A stretch of 64,000 nt of DNA from Clostridium magnum DSM 2767 (GCF_001623875.1 NZ_LWAE01000001.1:1364001-1428000), one strand, 5' to 3'. Shown: positions 35,199 to 44,342, counted from the first letter of the stretch. Translations and numbers: made by a program. Notes: generated from the sequence alone by a model not told the origin.

Positions 35199-35522
35199 TT
35201 GAAAATGGCAAATAGAAAACAATTTTCAGATTTAGATAATATTAAAAAATTAGGAATACTACTAAAGGTTTCAGATACAGCTTTACAAGAAAGTTTAGTC
35301 TTACTATCTAATTCATTAAATAAAACTGATGCTTTAGTAAAAAGAATTAATAATGTGTCTGAAAAAGTATCAGCACTAAGATCAGATATAGATGATGCTT
35401 TAGTGAAAATCATAGACATAGATTTATATAGGTCACTTTCAGATAATGATTTAAATAAACTGATGTATCCAGATTTAAATGATGAAGAATGTATAAGAAC
35501 TTTACAGGAAATGAAAAGGTGA
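35199..35522 (+). CDS. Hypothetical phage protein with coiled coil (107 aa)
   Basis: This 107-aa protein is mostly helical (LVLLSNSLNKTDALVKRINN, VSEKVSALRSDIDDALVKII), likely a coiled coil. TTG start 6 nt after GAGGGT; an ATG two codons on is possible. It is the first gene after the putative origin. Its function is unknown. Confidence 0.65.
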   Translation: MKMANRKQFSDLDNIKKLGILLKVSDTALQESLVLLSNSLNKTDALVKRINNVSEKVSALRSDIDDALVKIIDIDLYRSLSDNDLNKLMYPDLNDEECIRTLQEMKR

Positions 35523-35527
35523 TATAA

Positions 35528-35815
35528 GTGTATGAAGCCAGAATTGAAAAAAGACTAAAAAAGGAAGTAGAGAAGATAGGTGGTAAAGCATTAAAGTTTG
35601 TTAGTCCAGGGGTGTCAGGAGTGCCAGATAGGATTGTTCTTTTACCACATGGAAAGATTATTTTTATAGAACTTAAAGCAACAGGAGAAAAACCAAGAGC
35701 AATACAAGATTATAGAGCAAAAGAGTTAAGAGCTTTAGGGTTTAGAGTTGAGTGCATAGATTCGATTGAAAAAATTATGGATTTTATAAGTGAGGTGAGA
35801 GGTAATGCAATTTAA
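35528..35815 (+). CDS. VRR-NUC domain nuclease
   Basis: This 95-aa stand-alone VRR-NUC protein has the PD-(D/E)XK motif VPDRIVLLPHGKIIFIELKA (Asp, then ExK) and a conserved Gln/Tyr region QDYRAKELRALGFRVE. Such nucleases cut branched DNA and are often encoded next to a phage SNF2-type helicase, as here (10-bp overlap). GTG start after AGGTGAT. Confidence 0.93.
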   Translation: MYEARIEKRLKKEVEKIGGKALKFVSPGVSGVPDRIVLLPHGKIIFIELKATGEKPRAIQDYRAKELRALGFRVECIDSIEKIMDFISEVRGNAI

Positions 35816-37181
35816 ACCACATGAATACCAGCAATATGCCATAACTCACATTATAAATAATCCAGCAGCAGGTCTTTTTCTAGATATGGGATTAGGAAAA
35901 ACAGTAACAACACTTACAGCAATAGATGATTTATTATTCCTTGGAGAAGTAAATAAGCCTTTAGTTATAGCACCACTTAGAGTTGCGGAAGATACATGGA
36001 CTACTGAGGTAGCTAAATGGGATCACCTTAATCACCTAAGAGTGTCAAAGGTTTTAGGAACTCCAAAGCAAAGAATAAATGCAATGGCTAAAAGAGCAGA
36101 TATTTATGTTACAAATAGAGAAAATGTAGAATGGTTGGTTAAAAATTATTTTAATAATTGGCCTTTTGATATGGTGGTTATAGATGAGCTATCAAGTTTT
36201 AAATCATCTAAAGCAATAAGATTTAGGTCATTGAAGAAAGTAAGACCATATTTTAAAAGAATAGTAGGCCTTACAGGGACACCAGCACCTAATAGTTTAA
36301 TAGATTTGTGGCCACAGGTTTATTTACTTGATGGTGGACAAAGATTAGGTAAGACTATTACAAGTTATAGAGAGCAATATTTTAAGCCAGGAGATAGAAA
36401 CCAGTATGTAGTTTATAACTGGAAACTTAAAGAAGGTGCAGAAGATGCAATTCATAAAAAAATAGGTGATATATGTATCTCTATGATGGCAAAGGATTAT
36501 TTAAATATTCCAGAAAGAATTGATAACACAATAGATATTAATCTATCTGAAAGTGCAATTAAAAAATATAAGCAATTAGAAAAGGATCTAGTCTTGGAGC
36601 TTGGAGAAAATGACATAACAGCATCTAATGCAGCAGTACTTACAAACAAGTTACTGCAAATGTCAAATGGAGCTATCTATTCAGAAAACAAATCAGTTAT
36701 TGAAATCCATGAAGAAAAACTTAAGGCATTATTAGATATCATAGAAGCAGCCAATGGTAAACCAGTGTTAATATTCTATAGCTTTCAACATGACTTTGAC
36801 AGAATAGTTGATTTTCTAAAGTCTAAGAAATTAAAAGCTGTAGGTTTAGAGGACTCCAAGGATATAGCAGAATGGAACAAAGGTAATATACCAATACTTT
36901 TAGTTCATCCAGCTTCAGCAGGACACGGTTTAAATCTCCAGTATGGTGGAAATATCATAGTCTGGTTTGGACTTACATGGAGTTTGGAATTATATCAACA
37001 GGCCAACGCAAGACTTCATAGACAAGGACAGAAAGATAATGTTGTTATTAATCACCTAGTTACAAAAGGAACAGTTGATGAAGATGTTATGAGAGCTTTA
37101 GGAAATAAAGAGGTAAATCAAAATATGTTACTGGAAGCTGTTAAGGCGAGAATTAAAGAGTATAAAGATGTTACTGAATAA
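35805..37181 (+). CDS. SNF2-family DNA helicase/translocase
   Basis: This 458-aa superfamily 2 protein has motif I DMGLGKT (residues about 26-32), motif II in the variant form VIDELSS, motif III TGTPAPN, and C-terminal motifs V and VI (HPASAGHGLNLQ, QQANARLHRQGQ). It probably remodels or unwinds phage DNA together with the VRR-NUC nuclease. It overlaps the nuclease gene by 10 bp and closes the replication block. Confidence 0.94.
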   Translation: MQFKPHEYQQYAITHIINNPAAGLFLDMGLGKTVTTLTAIDDLLFLGEVNKPLVIAPLRVAEDTWTTEVAKWDHLNHLRVSKVLGTPKQRINAMAKRADIYVTNRENVEWLVKNYFNNWPFDMVVIDELSSFKSSKAIRFRSLKKVRPYFKRIVGLTGTPAPNSLIDLWPQVYLLDGGQRLGKTITSYREQYFKPGDRNQYVVYNWKLKEGAEDAIHKKIGDICISMMAKDYLNIPERIDNTIDINLSESAIKKYKQLEKDLVLELGENDITASNAAVLTNKLLQMSNGAIYSENKSVIEIHEEKLKALLDIIEAANGKPVLIFYSFQHDFDRIVDFLKSKKLKAVGLEDSKDIAEWNKGNIPILLVHPASAGHGLNLQYGGNIIVWFGLTWSLELYQQANARLHRQGQKDNVVINHLVTKGTVDEDVMRALGNKEVNQNMLLEAVKARIKEYKDVTE

Positions 37182-37206
37182 TTTTTGAATCATAGGAGGA
37201 ATAAGT

Positions 37207-37767
37207 ATGAAAAACAATAAGACTAATAAAGTTAATGTAGATGAATTAATAAATAAGGCAGCCAAAGAAGCAGCAAAAGAAACGCTTCAGGAACTAAAAA
37301 ATAGCAATTATATAAAAAATAACTTAAGTTATTTCAGAAAAGTAGAATTGATTTTGTTAAATTATAAAATGTTAAAAGATGCTGTGAATCAAAAGGATGA
37401 GGATATAGAATATATAGAAAAGCATGGTCTACCACAAAAGTCAGGATCTATTGTTATATATCAGACTGGCGGTGGTAATATGAGTTCTCAAGAAAGATAT
37501 ATACAATTAATCGAAAAATATAAGCTAGAAAAATTAGAAACTGAAAGAGAGATTAGAAGAATAGATAATGCTTTAGATAAGGTGAAAAAGGACAAGTATT
37601 ATAAGATAATAGAATTTAAATATTTAAATTCAGAAGATCACGTAACAGATGACCAGATAGCAGAGGAACTATCTGTAGATCAATCTACGATAACAAGGAA
37701 TAGAAAAAGATTAATAAATAGTTTAAAGACTATATTGTTTCCAGAAAGCATAAAGGAATTTGCATAA
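37207..37767 (+). CDS. Probable late-gene regulator (sigma-70 region 4-like HTH)
   Basis: The 186-aa protein has a helical N-terminal two-thirds and a C-terminal HTH (DDQIAEELSVDQSTITRNRKRLINSL) like sigma region 4 or ArpU-type activators. In Gram-positive phages a gene of this kind stands at the replication/late junction and switches on packaging and structural genes; here two promoter-like sequences and a terminator follow directly. The middle contains a Gly-rich turn (QTGGGNMSS). AGGAGG ribosome site. Confidence 0.78.
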   Translation: MKNNKTNKVNVDELINKAAKEAAKETLQELKNSNYIKNNLSYFRKVELILLNYKMLKDAVNQKDEDIEYIEKHGLPQKSGSIVIYQTGGGNMSSQERYIQLIEKYKLEKLETEREIRRIDNALDKVKKDKYYKIIEFKYLNSEDHVTDDQIAEELSVDQSTITRNRKRLINSLKTILFPESIKEFA

Positions 37768-37831
37768 TACGTGCATAATTAGTGCCATTGATATGTTTTA
37801 TATTATATAGTAAGATTGTATTATGCGATTA

Positions 37832-37860
37832 TTGGACATAGTTAACAATAATATTATAAA
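37832..37860 (+). promoter_or_regulatory. Putative late promoter
   Basis: TTGGAC (37832-37837), a 17-bp spacer and TATAAA (37855-37860) make a good sigma-A-type promoter. A weaker one, TTGATA/TAAGAT with a 17-bp spacer, lies at 37788-37816. Transcription from the first should start near 37867, inside the left arm of the terminator that follows, so the new transcript would escape that terminator. Confidence 0.65.
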
Positions 37861-37861
37861 T

Positions 37862-37897
37862 AAGCACTTGGAGAAATCCGAGTGCTTATTTTATTTT
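37862..37897 (+). terminator. Strong terminator of the early/replication operon
   Basis: AAGCACTTGGA (37862-37872) pairs with TCCGAGTGCTT (37877-37887) over a GAAA loop, followed by ATTTTATTTT. It ends the replication transcript at the early/late border. Confidence 0.92.
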
Positions 37898-37912
37898 AAG
37901 AGGTGAAGTAAT

Positions 37913-38104
37913 ATGAATAAAGAGATTTGTGACTATTATGAGCCAAAGAAGAGAAGTGATAAGATGTGCAAGCATTTTACAGGTAACATAAATGATAAAA
38001 GAGCTGTAGCTAGATGTAGACACTACTGCAGTATTATAGATTGTAAGAATGCTATGGGACATGATAGCTATAGAAGACATAAAGGAGCTATTAAAAGTAG
38101 GTGA
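37913..38104 (+). CDS. Small cysteine-rich phage protein (63 aa)
   Basis: This 63-aa basic protein has five Cys and several His (CDYYEPKKRSDKMCKHF, RCRHYCSIIDCKN), which suggests one zinc site. AAGAGGTGAAG ribosome site. It is the first late gene, 7 bp before the HNH gene. The function is unknown. Confidence 0.65.
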   Translation: MNKEICDYYEPKKRSDKMCKHFTGNINDKRAVARCRHYCSIIDCKNAMGHDSYRRHKGAIKSR

Positions 38105-38111
38105 CTAAATA

Positions 38112-38402
38112 GTGGCTAAAGAGTTTGCAAAGAAGTTCTATAAAAGTAAAACATGGAAGAGCTGCAGAGATAGTTATTTCATACACAGATATGGTCTATG
38201 CGAGAGATGTAGTAAGCCTGGTAAGATAGTTCATCATAAAGAGAAGCTAACACCAGCTAATATAAACAATCCTAAGGTATCACTTAACTGGGATAAGTTA
38301 GAATTATTATGTCAAGACTGCCACAACAAAGAACACATGAGTAATGGAGTTACACAATATGGTTTGATGTTTGACAGTGAAGGTAATTTAATAAAGCAAT
38401 AA
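38112..38402 (+). CDS. HNH endonuclease
   Basis: This 96-aa protein has the HNH motif GKIVHHKEKL, then NLDKLELLCQDCHNKEH-type spacing, and two CxxC pairs (CERC, CQDC) for zinc. HNH proteins next to the terminase genes are needed for terminase cutting at cos sites in HK97-like phages. GTG start after AGGTGA. The GC-richer stretch just downstream is a candidate cos. Confidence 0.92.
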   Translation: MAKEFAKKFYKSKTWKSCRDSYFIHRYGLCERCSKPGKIVHHKEKLTPANINNPKVSLNWDKLELLCQDCHNKEHMSNGVTQYGLMFDSEGNLIKQ

Positions 38403-38495
38403 TCAAATTGCCCCCCAGGGTACTTAATTAGAACGTATCGGCGGAGACCGTGAGTCCCCCATTCAAAAAACACAAAAGCTCTTCTATAAGGGGGT
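38403..38495. other. Candidate cos/packaging region
   Basis: The gap between the HNH and small terminase genes is locally rich in C runs (TTGCCCCCCAGGG at about 38407, GTCCCCC at about 38454, AAGGGGG at about 38489), unlike the A/T-rich neighbourhood. It includes the small dyad CGGCGGAGACCG. In cos phages with an HNH gene beside TerS, the cos site usually lies here. The nick positions cannot be read from sequence. Confidence 0.45.
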
Positions 38496-38531
38496 GTGGT
38501 ATCCAAGGGCAAAGAAAGGCAGGTGAATTTA

Positions 38532-38906
38532 ATGAACGATACTGAAACAAAAAAAGAACTGTCAAAAGAAACAAGAATTAGTGTAGAAATAAAAAAACTT
38601 AATAAAATGTTTACTAAAGTGGATGCTAAAACTAAAAAAGCAGTTCATTCGCTCATTGAGAATGCCGCCTTCATGTCAGTTACATTGGAGGACTTACAAG
38701 AAACTATTAATGGTGAAAATGGTCTGGTGTCTAAGTATCAAAATGGCGAAAATCAATGGGGGACTAAGAAATCTCCAGAAGTTGAAATATACAATACAAT
38801 GATAAAAAATCATATGGCAGTTATGAAGCAGTTAACGGATCTATTACCTAAACAAAATAATAAGTCAGAGGATGACGGATTTGATGAATTCGTGAACAAC
38901 AAATGA
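38532..38906 (+). CDS. Terminase small subunit (P27-like)
   Basis: This 124-aa helical protein ends SPEVEIYNTMIKNHMAVMKQLTDLLP and an acidic tail, the pattern of P27-family small terminases. It should bind the packaging site and load the large subunit. ATG at 38532 with AGGTGA 5 nt upstream is preferred to a GTG at 38496 that has no spaced ribosome site. It overlaps the large-subunit gene by 4 bp. Confidence 0.85.
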   Translation: MNDTETKKELSKETRISVEIKKLNKMFTKVDAKTKKAVHSLIENAAFMSVTLEDLQETINGENGLVSKYQNGENQWGTKKSPEVEIYNTMIKNHMAVMKQLTDLLPKQNNKSEDDGFDEFVNNK

Positions 38907-40606
38907 GAAGTCAAAGATTGAGAAAAATTGTATATGAAGAAACTTATAATCCTATAGTAGAGTACTGGAACTGGATACAAAGTAATAAGGGAAAAGTAAG
39001 TCTAAAAGTATATAAGGTATATAAAGAGCTTATAAGAATAATATTAGATCCTAAGTCAGAGTGGGAGTTCAATCCTAAAAAATCAAATCATGCTATAGAG
39101 TTTATTGAAAATTATTGTAAACATTCTAAAGGTAAAATGGGAGGTAAGCCTTTTATACTTGAGCTATGGCAAAAAGCTTTAGTTGCTGCGACTTTTGGTA
39201 TGGTCCATAAAATAGATGGTACTAGAAAGTACCAAGAAGTAATGCTTGTGGTTGCTAGAAAGAATGGTAAATCAACTCTGGCAGCCGCAATAGGTTTATA
39301 TTTGCAGATAGCAGATGGCGAACCCGGTGCTGAGGTGTATGCATGTGCAACTAAAAAAGATCAAGCTAAAATAATATGGTTAGAAGCTAAAAGAATGGTT
39401 AAAAAGTCACCTGTATTGCTTAAGAGAATAAAACCTCTTGTAAGTGATATGGTAAGCGAATTTAACGATTCTTTTTTTAAACCTCTTGGAAGAGATTCTG
39501 ACTCATTAGATGGTTTAAATGTTCACGGAGCTTTACTTGATGAAATACATGCATGGAGTGACCAGAACTTATATGATGTTATAGTTGATGGTACAACAGC
39601 TAGAGAGGAACCTTTAGTATTTGTAACAACTACAGCTGGAACAGTAAGAGAATGTGTGTATGACTTAAAGTATGATGAGGCCGAAAGGCTCATAAATGGC
39701 TTTGAGGATTCTGAAGGTTATAAAAATGAAAGATTTTTACCTATAATTTATGAACTAGATGAGAGAAAAGAATGGACTGAGCCTGAGTGTTGGCAAAAAG
39801 CCAATCCAGGACTAGGAACTATCAAAAAGCTTGACCAGTTAGAAAACAAAGTAAATAAGGCAAAGTCAAATTCTAAATTGGTTAAGAACCTTTTGTGTAA
39901 AGACTTTAATATTAGAGAGACTAATGCAGATGCATGGCTAAGTTTTGAAGATGTGAACAACACTGAAATCTTTGACATGGAAGAGTTGAGAAATACCTAT
40001 GCAATAGGTGGCTGCGACTTATCTGCAACAACTGACTTAACATGCGCAACTTTATTAATCATGAAACCAGGAAGTAATAAAAAGTATATACTGCAACAGT
40101 ACTTCCTTCCTGAGGAACTTATAGAAAAGCGTGCTAATGAAGATAAGATACCATATGACATTTGGAGAGAAAGAGAACTACTTACAGCTTGTGAAGGTTT
40201 TAGAGTTGATTTTTCAGATGTTACAGCGTGGTATGTAAAAATGATGGAGGAATATGACATAACTCCATTATGGATTTACTATGATAGGGCATTAGCAGGT
40301 TATTGGGTTGATGAAATGAAAGGTAAAGGCTTCAATATGGTCAAGTGCGCTCAAGGAGCTTTAACGTTTAGTCAGCCGATGAGAATGATGGAAGCAGATT
40401 TGAAATCTAAAATCATTAATTACAACAATAATCCTGTTTTAAAATGGTGTTTAACAAACACTACAGTTAAATATGATGATAATGACAATATAAGACCTAT
40501 TAAAGGCAAAAATCAAAGAGCACGTATTGATGGCATGGTAAGTCTCCTTGATGCTTATGTAGGACTTGGAGAACACTCAGAGGATTATCAAGCATTAGTC
40601 GGATAG
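38903..40606 (+). CDS. Terminase large subunit
   Basis: This 567-aa packaging motor has the ATPase Walker A variant VVARKNGKST (about residues 115-124), a Walker B ALLDEIHAW (about 209-217) and a C-terminal RNase H-like nuclease domain beginning AIGGCDLSATTDLT with later aspartates. It belongs to the HK97-like terminase group. Full length. ATG overlaps the TerS stop region. Confidence 0.96.
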   Translation: MRSQRLRKIVYEETYNPIVEYWNWIQSNKGKVSLKVYKVYKELIRIILDPKSEWEFNPKKSNHAIEFIENYCKHSKGKMGGKPFILELWQKALVAATFGMVHKIDGTRKYQEVMLVVARKNGKSTLAAAIGLYLQIADGEPGAEVYACATKKDQAKIIWLEAKRMVKKSPVLLKRIKPLVSDMVSEFNDSFFKPLGRDSDSLDGLNVHGALLDEIHAWSDQNLYDVIVDGTTAREEPLVFVTTTAGTVRECVYDLKYDEAERLINGFEDSEGYKNERFLPIIYELDERKEWTEPECWQKANPGLGTIKKLDQLENKVNKAKSNSKLVKNLLCKDFNIRETNADAWLSFEDVNNTEIFDMEELRNTYAIGGCDLSATTDLTCATLLIMKPGSNKKYILQQYFLPEELIEKRANEDKIPYDIWRERELLTACEGFRVDFSDVTAWYVKMMEEYDITPLWIYYDRALAGYWVDEMKGKGFNMVKCAQGALTFSQPMRMMEADLKSKIINYNNNPVLKWCLTNTTVKYDDNDNIRPIKGKNQRARIDGMVSLLDAYVGLGEHSEDYQALVG

Positions 40607-40621
40607 AAAGGTGGTGAGGCA

Positions 40622-41875
40622 TTGGTAAAAGAGCGAAGAAGCTTATTTTCTATGATATTCGGGAATAATAAACCAAGACAACCTACAGGGCAAGCAACTC
40701 AGCTTAAAATGATGAATGGCTATATGCCTATATTTAGTCAATTTGGAAATGAAGCATATGCTAGTGATGTAGTAAGAGCAGCAGTAGATGCTATAGCAAG
40801 GAATGCTGCTAAACTTCAGCCAAAACACATGAGACGTAATTTTAAAGATGGAACTGTTTCATTAGTTGATGATAACTTGCAGTACTTGTTGAGTGTCCAA
40901 CCTAATCCGTTTATGAATGCATATATGTTTCGTTATAAAGTTATAACTCAGTTATATATGCAAAATAATGCTTTTATATACATTAGGTTAGATTCCAAAG
41001 GTAATATAAAAGGATTTTATCCTATAAATGCTTCAAATACTGAGTTTCTTGAATATAATGGAGAAATATTTGCGAGGTTTACATTTATGGGTGGAGACTA
41101 TATCACGGTACCATATGTTCAATTAATTCATCTAAGAAGGTTCTTTTACAAAGATGATATTTTTGGTGAAACAAATGATTATGCTTTATATCCTACATTG
41201 GAATTAATCCATACTACTGACCAAGGTATTGTTAATGCTATAAAAACTTCAGCCTTTATAAGAGGTATATTAAAGTTTACCCAGATACTTAAAAGACAAG
41301 ATAAAAAAGATAGAACAAAAGATTTTATGGATGATTATATGAACATTAATAATAATGGCGGGGTAGCTTCTGTAGATGGTTCTATGGATTATATAGATTT
41401 AAAGGCTGATCCTAAAATAGTAAATATGCCACAGATGGATTTTATAGAACAAAAGGTTTATAAGTATTTTGGTATAAGTAAAGAAATTGTTACTTCTAAC
41501 TACACAGAGCAGCAATGGAATGCATTTTATGAAAGTATACTAGAACCTATAGGAATTCAGATGGGGCAAGAGTTTACATCCAAATCATTTACTGGTAAAG
41601 AACAGGGTTTTGGTAATGAAATTATGTTTGAGGCAAACAGGCTACAGTATGCAAGTAATGCTACAAAGGTTGCAGTAGGGACATTTTTAACTAATATAGG
41701 TGCTGCAAGTCTTGACCAGATACTGGATATGTTTAATATGCCTACTATTGGTGGAGAAGAAGGCTCAAGAAGGGTACAAACTCTTAATATGGTGAATGCT
41801 AAATTAGCAGATCAGTATCAAACGGGAAATGAAGGAGGTGACAAAGGAGATGGAACGCAGACAACTGGTAACTGA
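40622..41875 (+). CDS. Phage portal protein (HK97 family)
   Basis: This 417-aa protein has the portal features YASDVVRAAVDAIARNAAKLQP, PNPFMNAYMFRYKVITQL and a C-terminal stem/crown region (VYKYFGISKEIVTSNYTEQQWNAFYESIL). It forms the dodecameric vertex for DNA entry. TTG start after GGTGGTGAGG. It overlaps the protease gene by 26 bp. Confidence 0.95.
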   Translation: MVKERRSLFSMIFGNNKPRQPTGQATQLKMMNGYMPIFSQFGNEAYASDVVRAAVDAIARNAAKLQPKHMRRNFKDGTVSLVDDNLQYLLSVQPNPFMNAYMFRYKVITQLYMQNNAFIYIRLDSKGNIKGFYPINASNTEFLEYNGEIFARFTFMGGDYITVPYVQLIHLRRFFYKDDIFGETNDYALYPTLELIHTTDQGIVNAIKTSAFIRGILKFTQILKRQDKKDRTKDFMDDYMNINNNGGVASVDGSMDYIDLKADPKIVNMPQMDFIEQKVYKYFGISKEIVTSNYTEQQWNAFYESILEPIGIQMGQEFTSKSFTGKEQGFGNEIMFEANRLQYASNATKVAVGTFLTNIGAASLDQILDMFNMPTIGGEEGSRRVQTLNMVNAKLADQYQTGNEGGDKGDGTQTTGN

Positions 41876-42434
41876 AAAGATAGAAGTTAGAGCGATTGGT
41901 GATGATGCAAAGAAAACCATAGGAGGATATGCTGTCAAATATAATTCACCAACATTAATAAGAGACCGTTGGGGAGATGAGTGGCTTGAAGAAATCGCCC
42001 CTGGGTCTTTTGATAAATCATTACAAAATCGAACCCAAAAAGCATTATGGAATCATGATGTTTCAAAGCCTCTCGGAAGTGTATCAGCTGGCACACTAAG
42101 GTTTAATTCTGATACAAGTGGACTTAATTATGATGTTGATGTACCTAATAATTCATGGGGCAACGATGCATATGAAAGTGTACAGCGCGGTGATGTAGAT
42201 GGTTCATCATTCGGCTTTAAATGTTTGAATGATATGTGGTCCAAGGTTCAATATGAAGGTAAAGAAATATATAAAAGAAGCATAGTAGAAGCTGAAATAT
42301 TTGAAGTAAGTCCATGTACATTTCCAGCTTATGATAGTTCAGAAATAAGTTGTAGAAGTTTAGAGACTTTTAAGGAAGATATTAGAAAAAATGAAGAACT
42401 AAGAAAAAAGTTAATATTAAGAACTTATTTATAA
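41850..42434 (+). CDS. HK97 family prohead protease
   Basis: This 194-aa protein has VRAIGDDAKKTIGGYAVKYNSP, the conserved LWNHDVSKPLGSVSAGTL (catalytic His) and a GSSFGFK block containing the likely catalytic serine, plus EVSPCTFPAY. It matures the capsid by cleaving the scaffold part of the major capsid protein. ATG at 41850 lies 9 nt after GGAGGTG and is chosen over an ATG at 41829 upstream of that ribosome site. Confidence 0.95.
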   Translation: MERRQLVTEKIEVRAIGDDAKKTIGGYAVKYNSPTLIRDRWGDEWLEEIAPGSFDKSLQNRTQKALWNHDVSKPLGSVSAGTLRFNSDTSGLNYDVDVPNNSWGNDAYESVQRGDVDGSSFGFKCLNDMWSKVQYEGKEIYKRSIVEAEIFEVSPCTFPAYDSSEISCRSLETFKEDIRKNEELRKKLILRTYL

Positions 42435-42459
42435 AAGAAGTTAAAAGGCTTCTTTTTTT
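42433..42459 (+). terminator. Weak terminator/attenuator before the capsid gene
   Basis: AAAAGAAG (42433-42440) pairs with CTTCTTTT (42449-42456) over 8 nt and continues into a T-run. The stem is A/T-rich, so it may only trim read-through between protease and capsid. Confidence 0.6.
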
Positions 42460-42493
42460 ATTCTATAATTTTTGAAAGGTGAGGTAAAAATAT

Positions 42494-43678
42494 ATGTGGA
42501 AAAAGAGATTACAAGAAATAAGATCTAGAAAAATAGAGATAAGAGGACAACTTGAAGGTAATAGCAAAGACGTTAAACTTGATGAACTTGAGTCAGAATT
42601 AAGAAACCTTGATACTGAGCAAAGTGATATCGAAAGAAGAATGGATATAGCAAAGAAGATAAATGAAGGAGAAATAGAAGGAAGGCATATTATTACACCA
42701 GGTGAGGAAGAAAAAAGAGAAAAAAGAGACTTTGCTTTAATGCCGCAGGAAGAACTCTTAAAATCTCCTGAGTATCGTTCAGCTTATCTAAAAAGATTGC
42801 AGGGTAAAATCCTTGATGAAAGTGAACAAAGAGCATTAACAACAGGAGCGGCAAGTGCAGGTGGGGCAGTGCCAACTACTACTTTAAATATGATTATAGA
42901 TAAGTTAAGACAGACATCTGCATTGTTTGATAAAATCAATGTTTCATATATGCCTGGAAACCTATCACTTGTAATTGCAAATGCTAAAAACGCGGCTTCA
43001 TGGAAAACTGAGGGGGCAGATGGGGCTTCTTCAGATGACACTGTAGAAACTTTAAATCTTGGCGGATATGAATTGATTAAGTTAGTTGAAATATCCGCAG
43101 CTGCTGATGCAATGACCATAGATGCTTTTGAAAATTATATAGCTGGTGAGATTGGAAGACAATTATCAATAGCTATTGAGAATGCTATAGTAAATGGTAG
43201 TGGTTCAGGACAACCTACTGGAATACTTGGGGGTATTACATGGGATGCAAGTAATTCAACTACTTGGGCTGTTGGTGGTTCAATAGGTTATGATAACTTG
43301 ATGGATGCGTTAGCCTTATTACCTACTATGTATCATAATAATGGTGTTTTTGTAATGAATAGAAAAATGCTATTTGGTGGAGTGAGAAAAATAAAAGATG
43401 ATATGAAACAACCTATATTTGCTTATAATCCTCAGGATAAAGCAGCAATGACTATATTGGGTTATCCAATAATTCTTGATGACTATGTTCCAGACGATAC
43501 TGTTCTTTTAGGAGATATGAGTTACTATTACATGAACTTTAGTAAAACACCAGAGATATCTTCAGATAGATCAGCAGGATTTAAGAGTGGTAAGATAGTT
43601 TACAGAGGACTTGCGGTAGCAGATGGTAAGCCAGCACTTGATGAAGCATTTGTTAAGATTTCAGAAGCTACGGCTTAA
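42494..43678 (+). CDS. Major capsid protein (HK97 fold)
   Basis: This 394-aa protein has an N-terminal coiled-coil delta/scaffold domain (residues about 1-110). A likely protease cleavage region lies near SEQRALTTGAASAGG, followed by the HK97 core with VPTTTLNMIIDKL, ISAAADAMTIDAFENYI and the C-terminal KIVYRGLAVADGKPALDEAFV. GGTGAGGT ribosome site. Short terminators flank it on both sides, a pattern consistent with separate high expression. Confidence 0.95.
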   Translation: MWKKRLQEIRSRKIEIRGQLEGNSKDVKLDELESELRNLDTEQSDIERRMDIAKKINEGEIEGRHIITPGEEEKREKRDFALMPQEELLKSPEYRSAYLKRLQGKILDESEQRALTTGAASAGGAVPTTTLNMIIDKLRQTSALFDKINVSYMPGNLSLVIANAKNAASWKTEGADGASSDDTVETLNLGGYELIKLVEISAAADAMTIDAFENYIAGEIGRQLSIAIENAIVNGSGSGQPTGILGGITWDASNSTTWAVGGSIGYDNLMDALALLPTMYHNNGVFVMNRKMLFGGVRKIKDDMKQPIFAYNPQDKAAMTILGYPIILDDYVPDDTVLLGDMSYYYMNFSKTPEISSDRSAGFKSGKIVYRGLAVADGKPALDEAFVKISEATA

Positions 43679-43681
43679 TGT

Positions 43682-43706
43682 AGAAGGGTGAAATTCCCTT
43701 CTTTTC
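43682..43706 (+). terminator. Terminator/attenuator after the capsid gene
   Basis: AGAAGGG (43682-43688) pairs with CCCTTCT (43696-43702) over 7 nt, then TTTC. The short T-run suggests partial termination, which would set capsid mRNA above tail mRNA. Confidence 0.65.
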
Positions 43707-43728
43707 ATTAACATGAAGGAGGACTTAT

Positions 43729-44016
43729 ATGTTACTTAATAAGATTAAGTTATCTCTGAGAGTAGATGATACTGACTTAGATGAAGATATACAGGACGCA
43801 ATAGATGCAGCAGTCGCAGATTTACAACTGAGTGGAATAATTAAAAGCAAAATAGTTGATACAGATCCACTAATAGTAAGAGCAATCAAAACATTTTGTA
43901 AGGCCGAGTTTAGTAGTGATGATAAAGAAGCGAATAGGTATAGAGAATGTTATGATATGTTAAAAACTCATCTGTCTTTGTCAACAGATTATAATACGGA
44001 AGTGGTTACACCATGA
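43729..44016 (+). CDS. Head-tail connector protein (gp6-like)
   Basis: This 95-aa helical protein matches the HK97 gp6/DUF3168-neighbour connector type: LLNKIKLSLRVDDTDLDEDI, DLQLSGIIKS, and PLIVRAIKTFCKAEF. It probably forms a ring under the portal. AAGGAGG ribosome site. It overlaps the next gene by 4 bp. Confidence 0.85.
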   Translation: MLLNKIKLSLRVDDTDLDEDIQDAIDAAVADLQLSGIIKSKIVDTDPLIVRAIKTFCKAEFSSDDKEANRYRECYDMLKTHLSLSTDYNTEVVTP

Positions 44017-44342
44017 AAATAAGTTCACTAAATAAACGAATAACTTTACAAAAGTTGGTGGAAGTTGAGAATGAAGCAAATGAAAATGTGCTAGTATCAC
44101 AAGATTTTAAAACAATTTGGGCTAGTATAGCACCTGTAAAGGGTAGGGAATACTTAGAGGCTAAAAAAATACAAGCAGAGTTGACTTATAAAATTACTAT
44201 AAGGTACGCAAAAGATATAACACCTGATATGCAAATAAGATATGGCGAAAGGATATTTAATATTAAAGATATAATAGATCCTTTTGAAAAACACGAACTA
44301 TTAGAAATCATGTGCATAGAGAAGGTGGTTAAAAATGGATGA
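44013..44342 (+). CDS. Head closure / head-tail adaptor protein
   Basis: This 109-aa beta-rich protein has the SPP1 gp16-like pattern ITLQKLVEVENEANEN, TIWASIAPVKGREYLEA and YKITIRYAKDITPDMQIRYGERIFNI. It should close the filled head and connect to the tail. Overlaps both neighbours by a few bases. Confidence 0.88.
   Translation: MKISSLNKRITLQKLVEVENEANENVLVSQDFKTIWASIAPVKGREYLEAKKIQAELTYKITIRYAKDITPDMQIRYGERIFNIKDIIDPFEKHELLEIMCIEKVVKNG

Noticed and set aside
34876..35211. 111-codon frame on the minus strand across the origin candidate
   Set aside because: It is made of the TGTTGACA repeats and hairpin sequence, has no ribosome site and has odd composition, so it is a by-product of the repeats.
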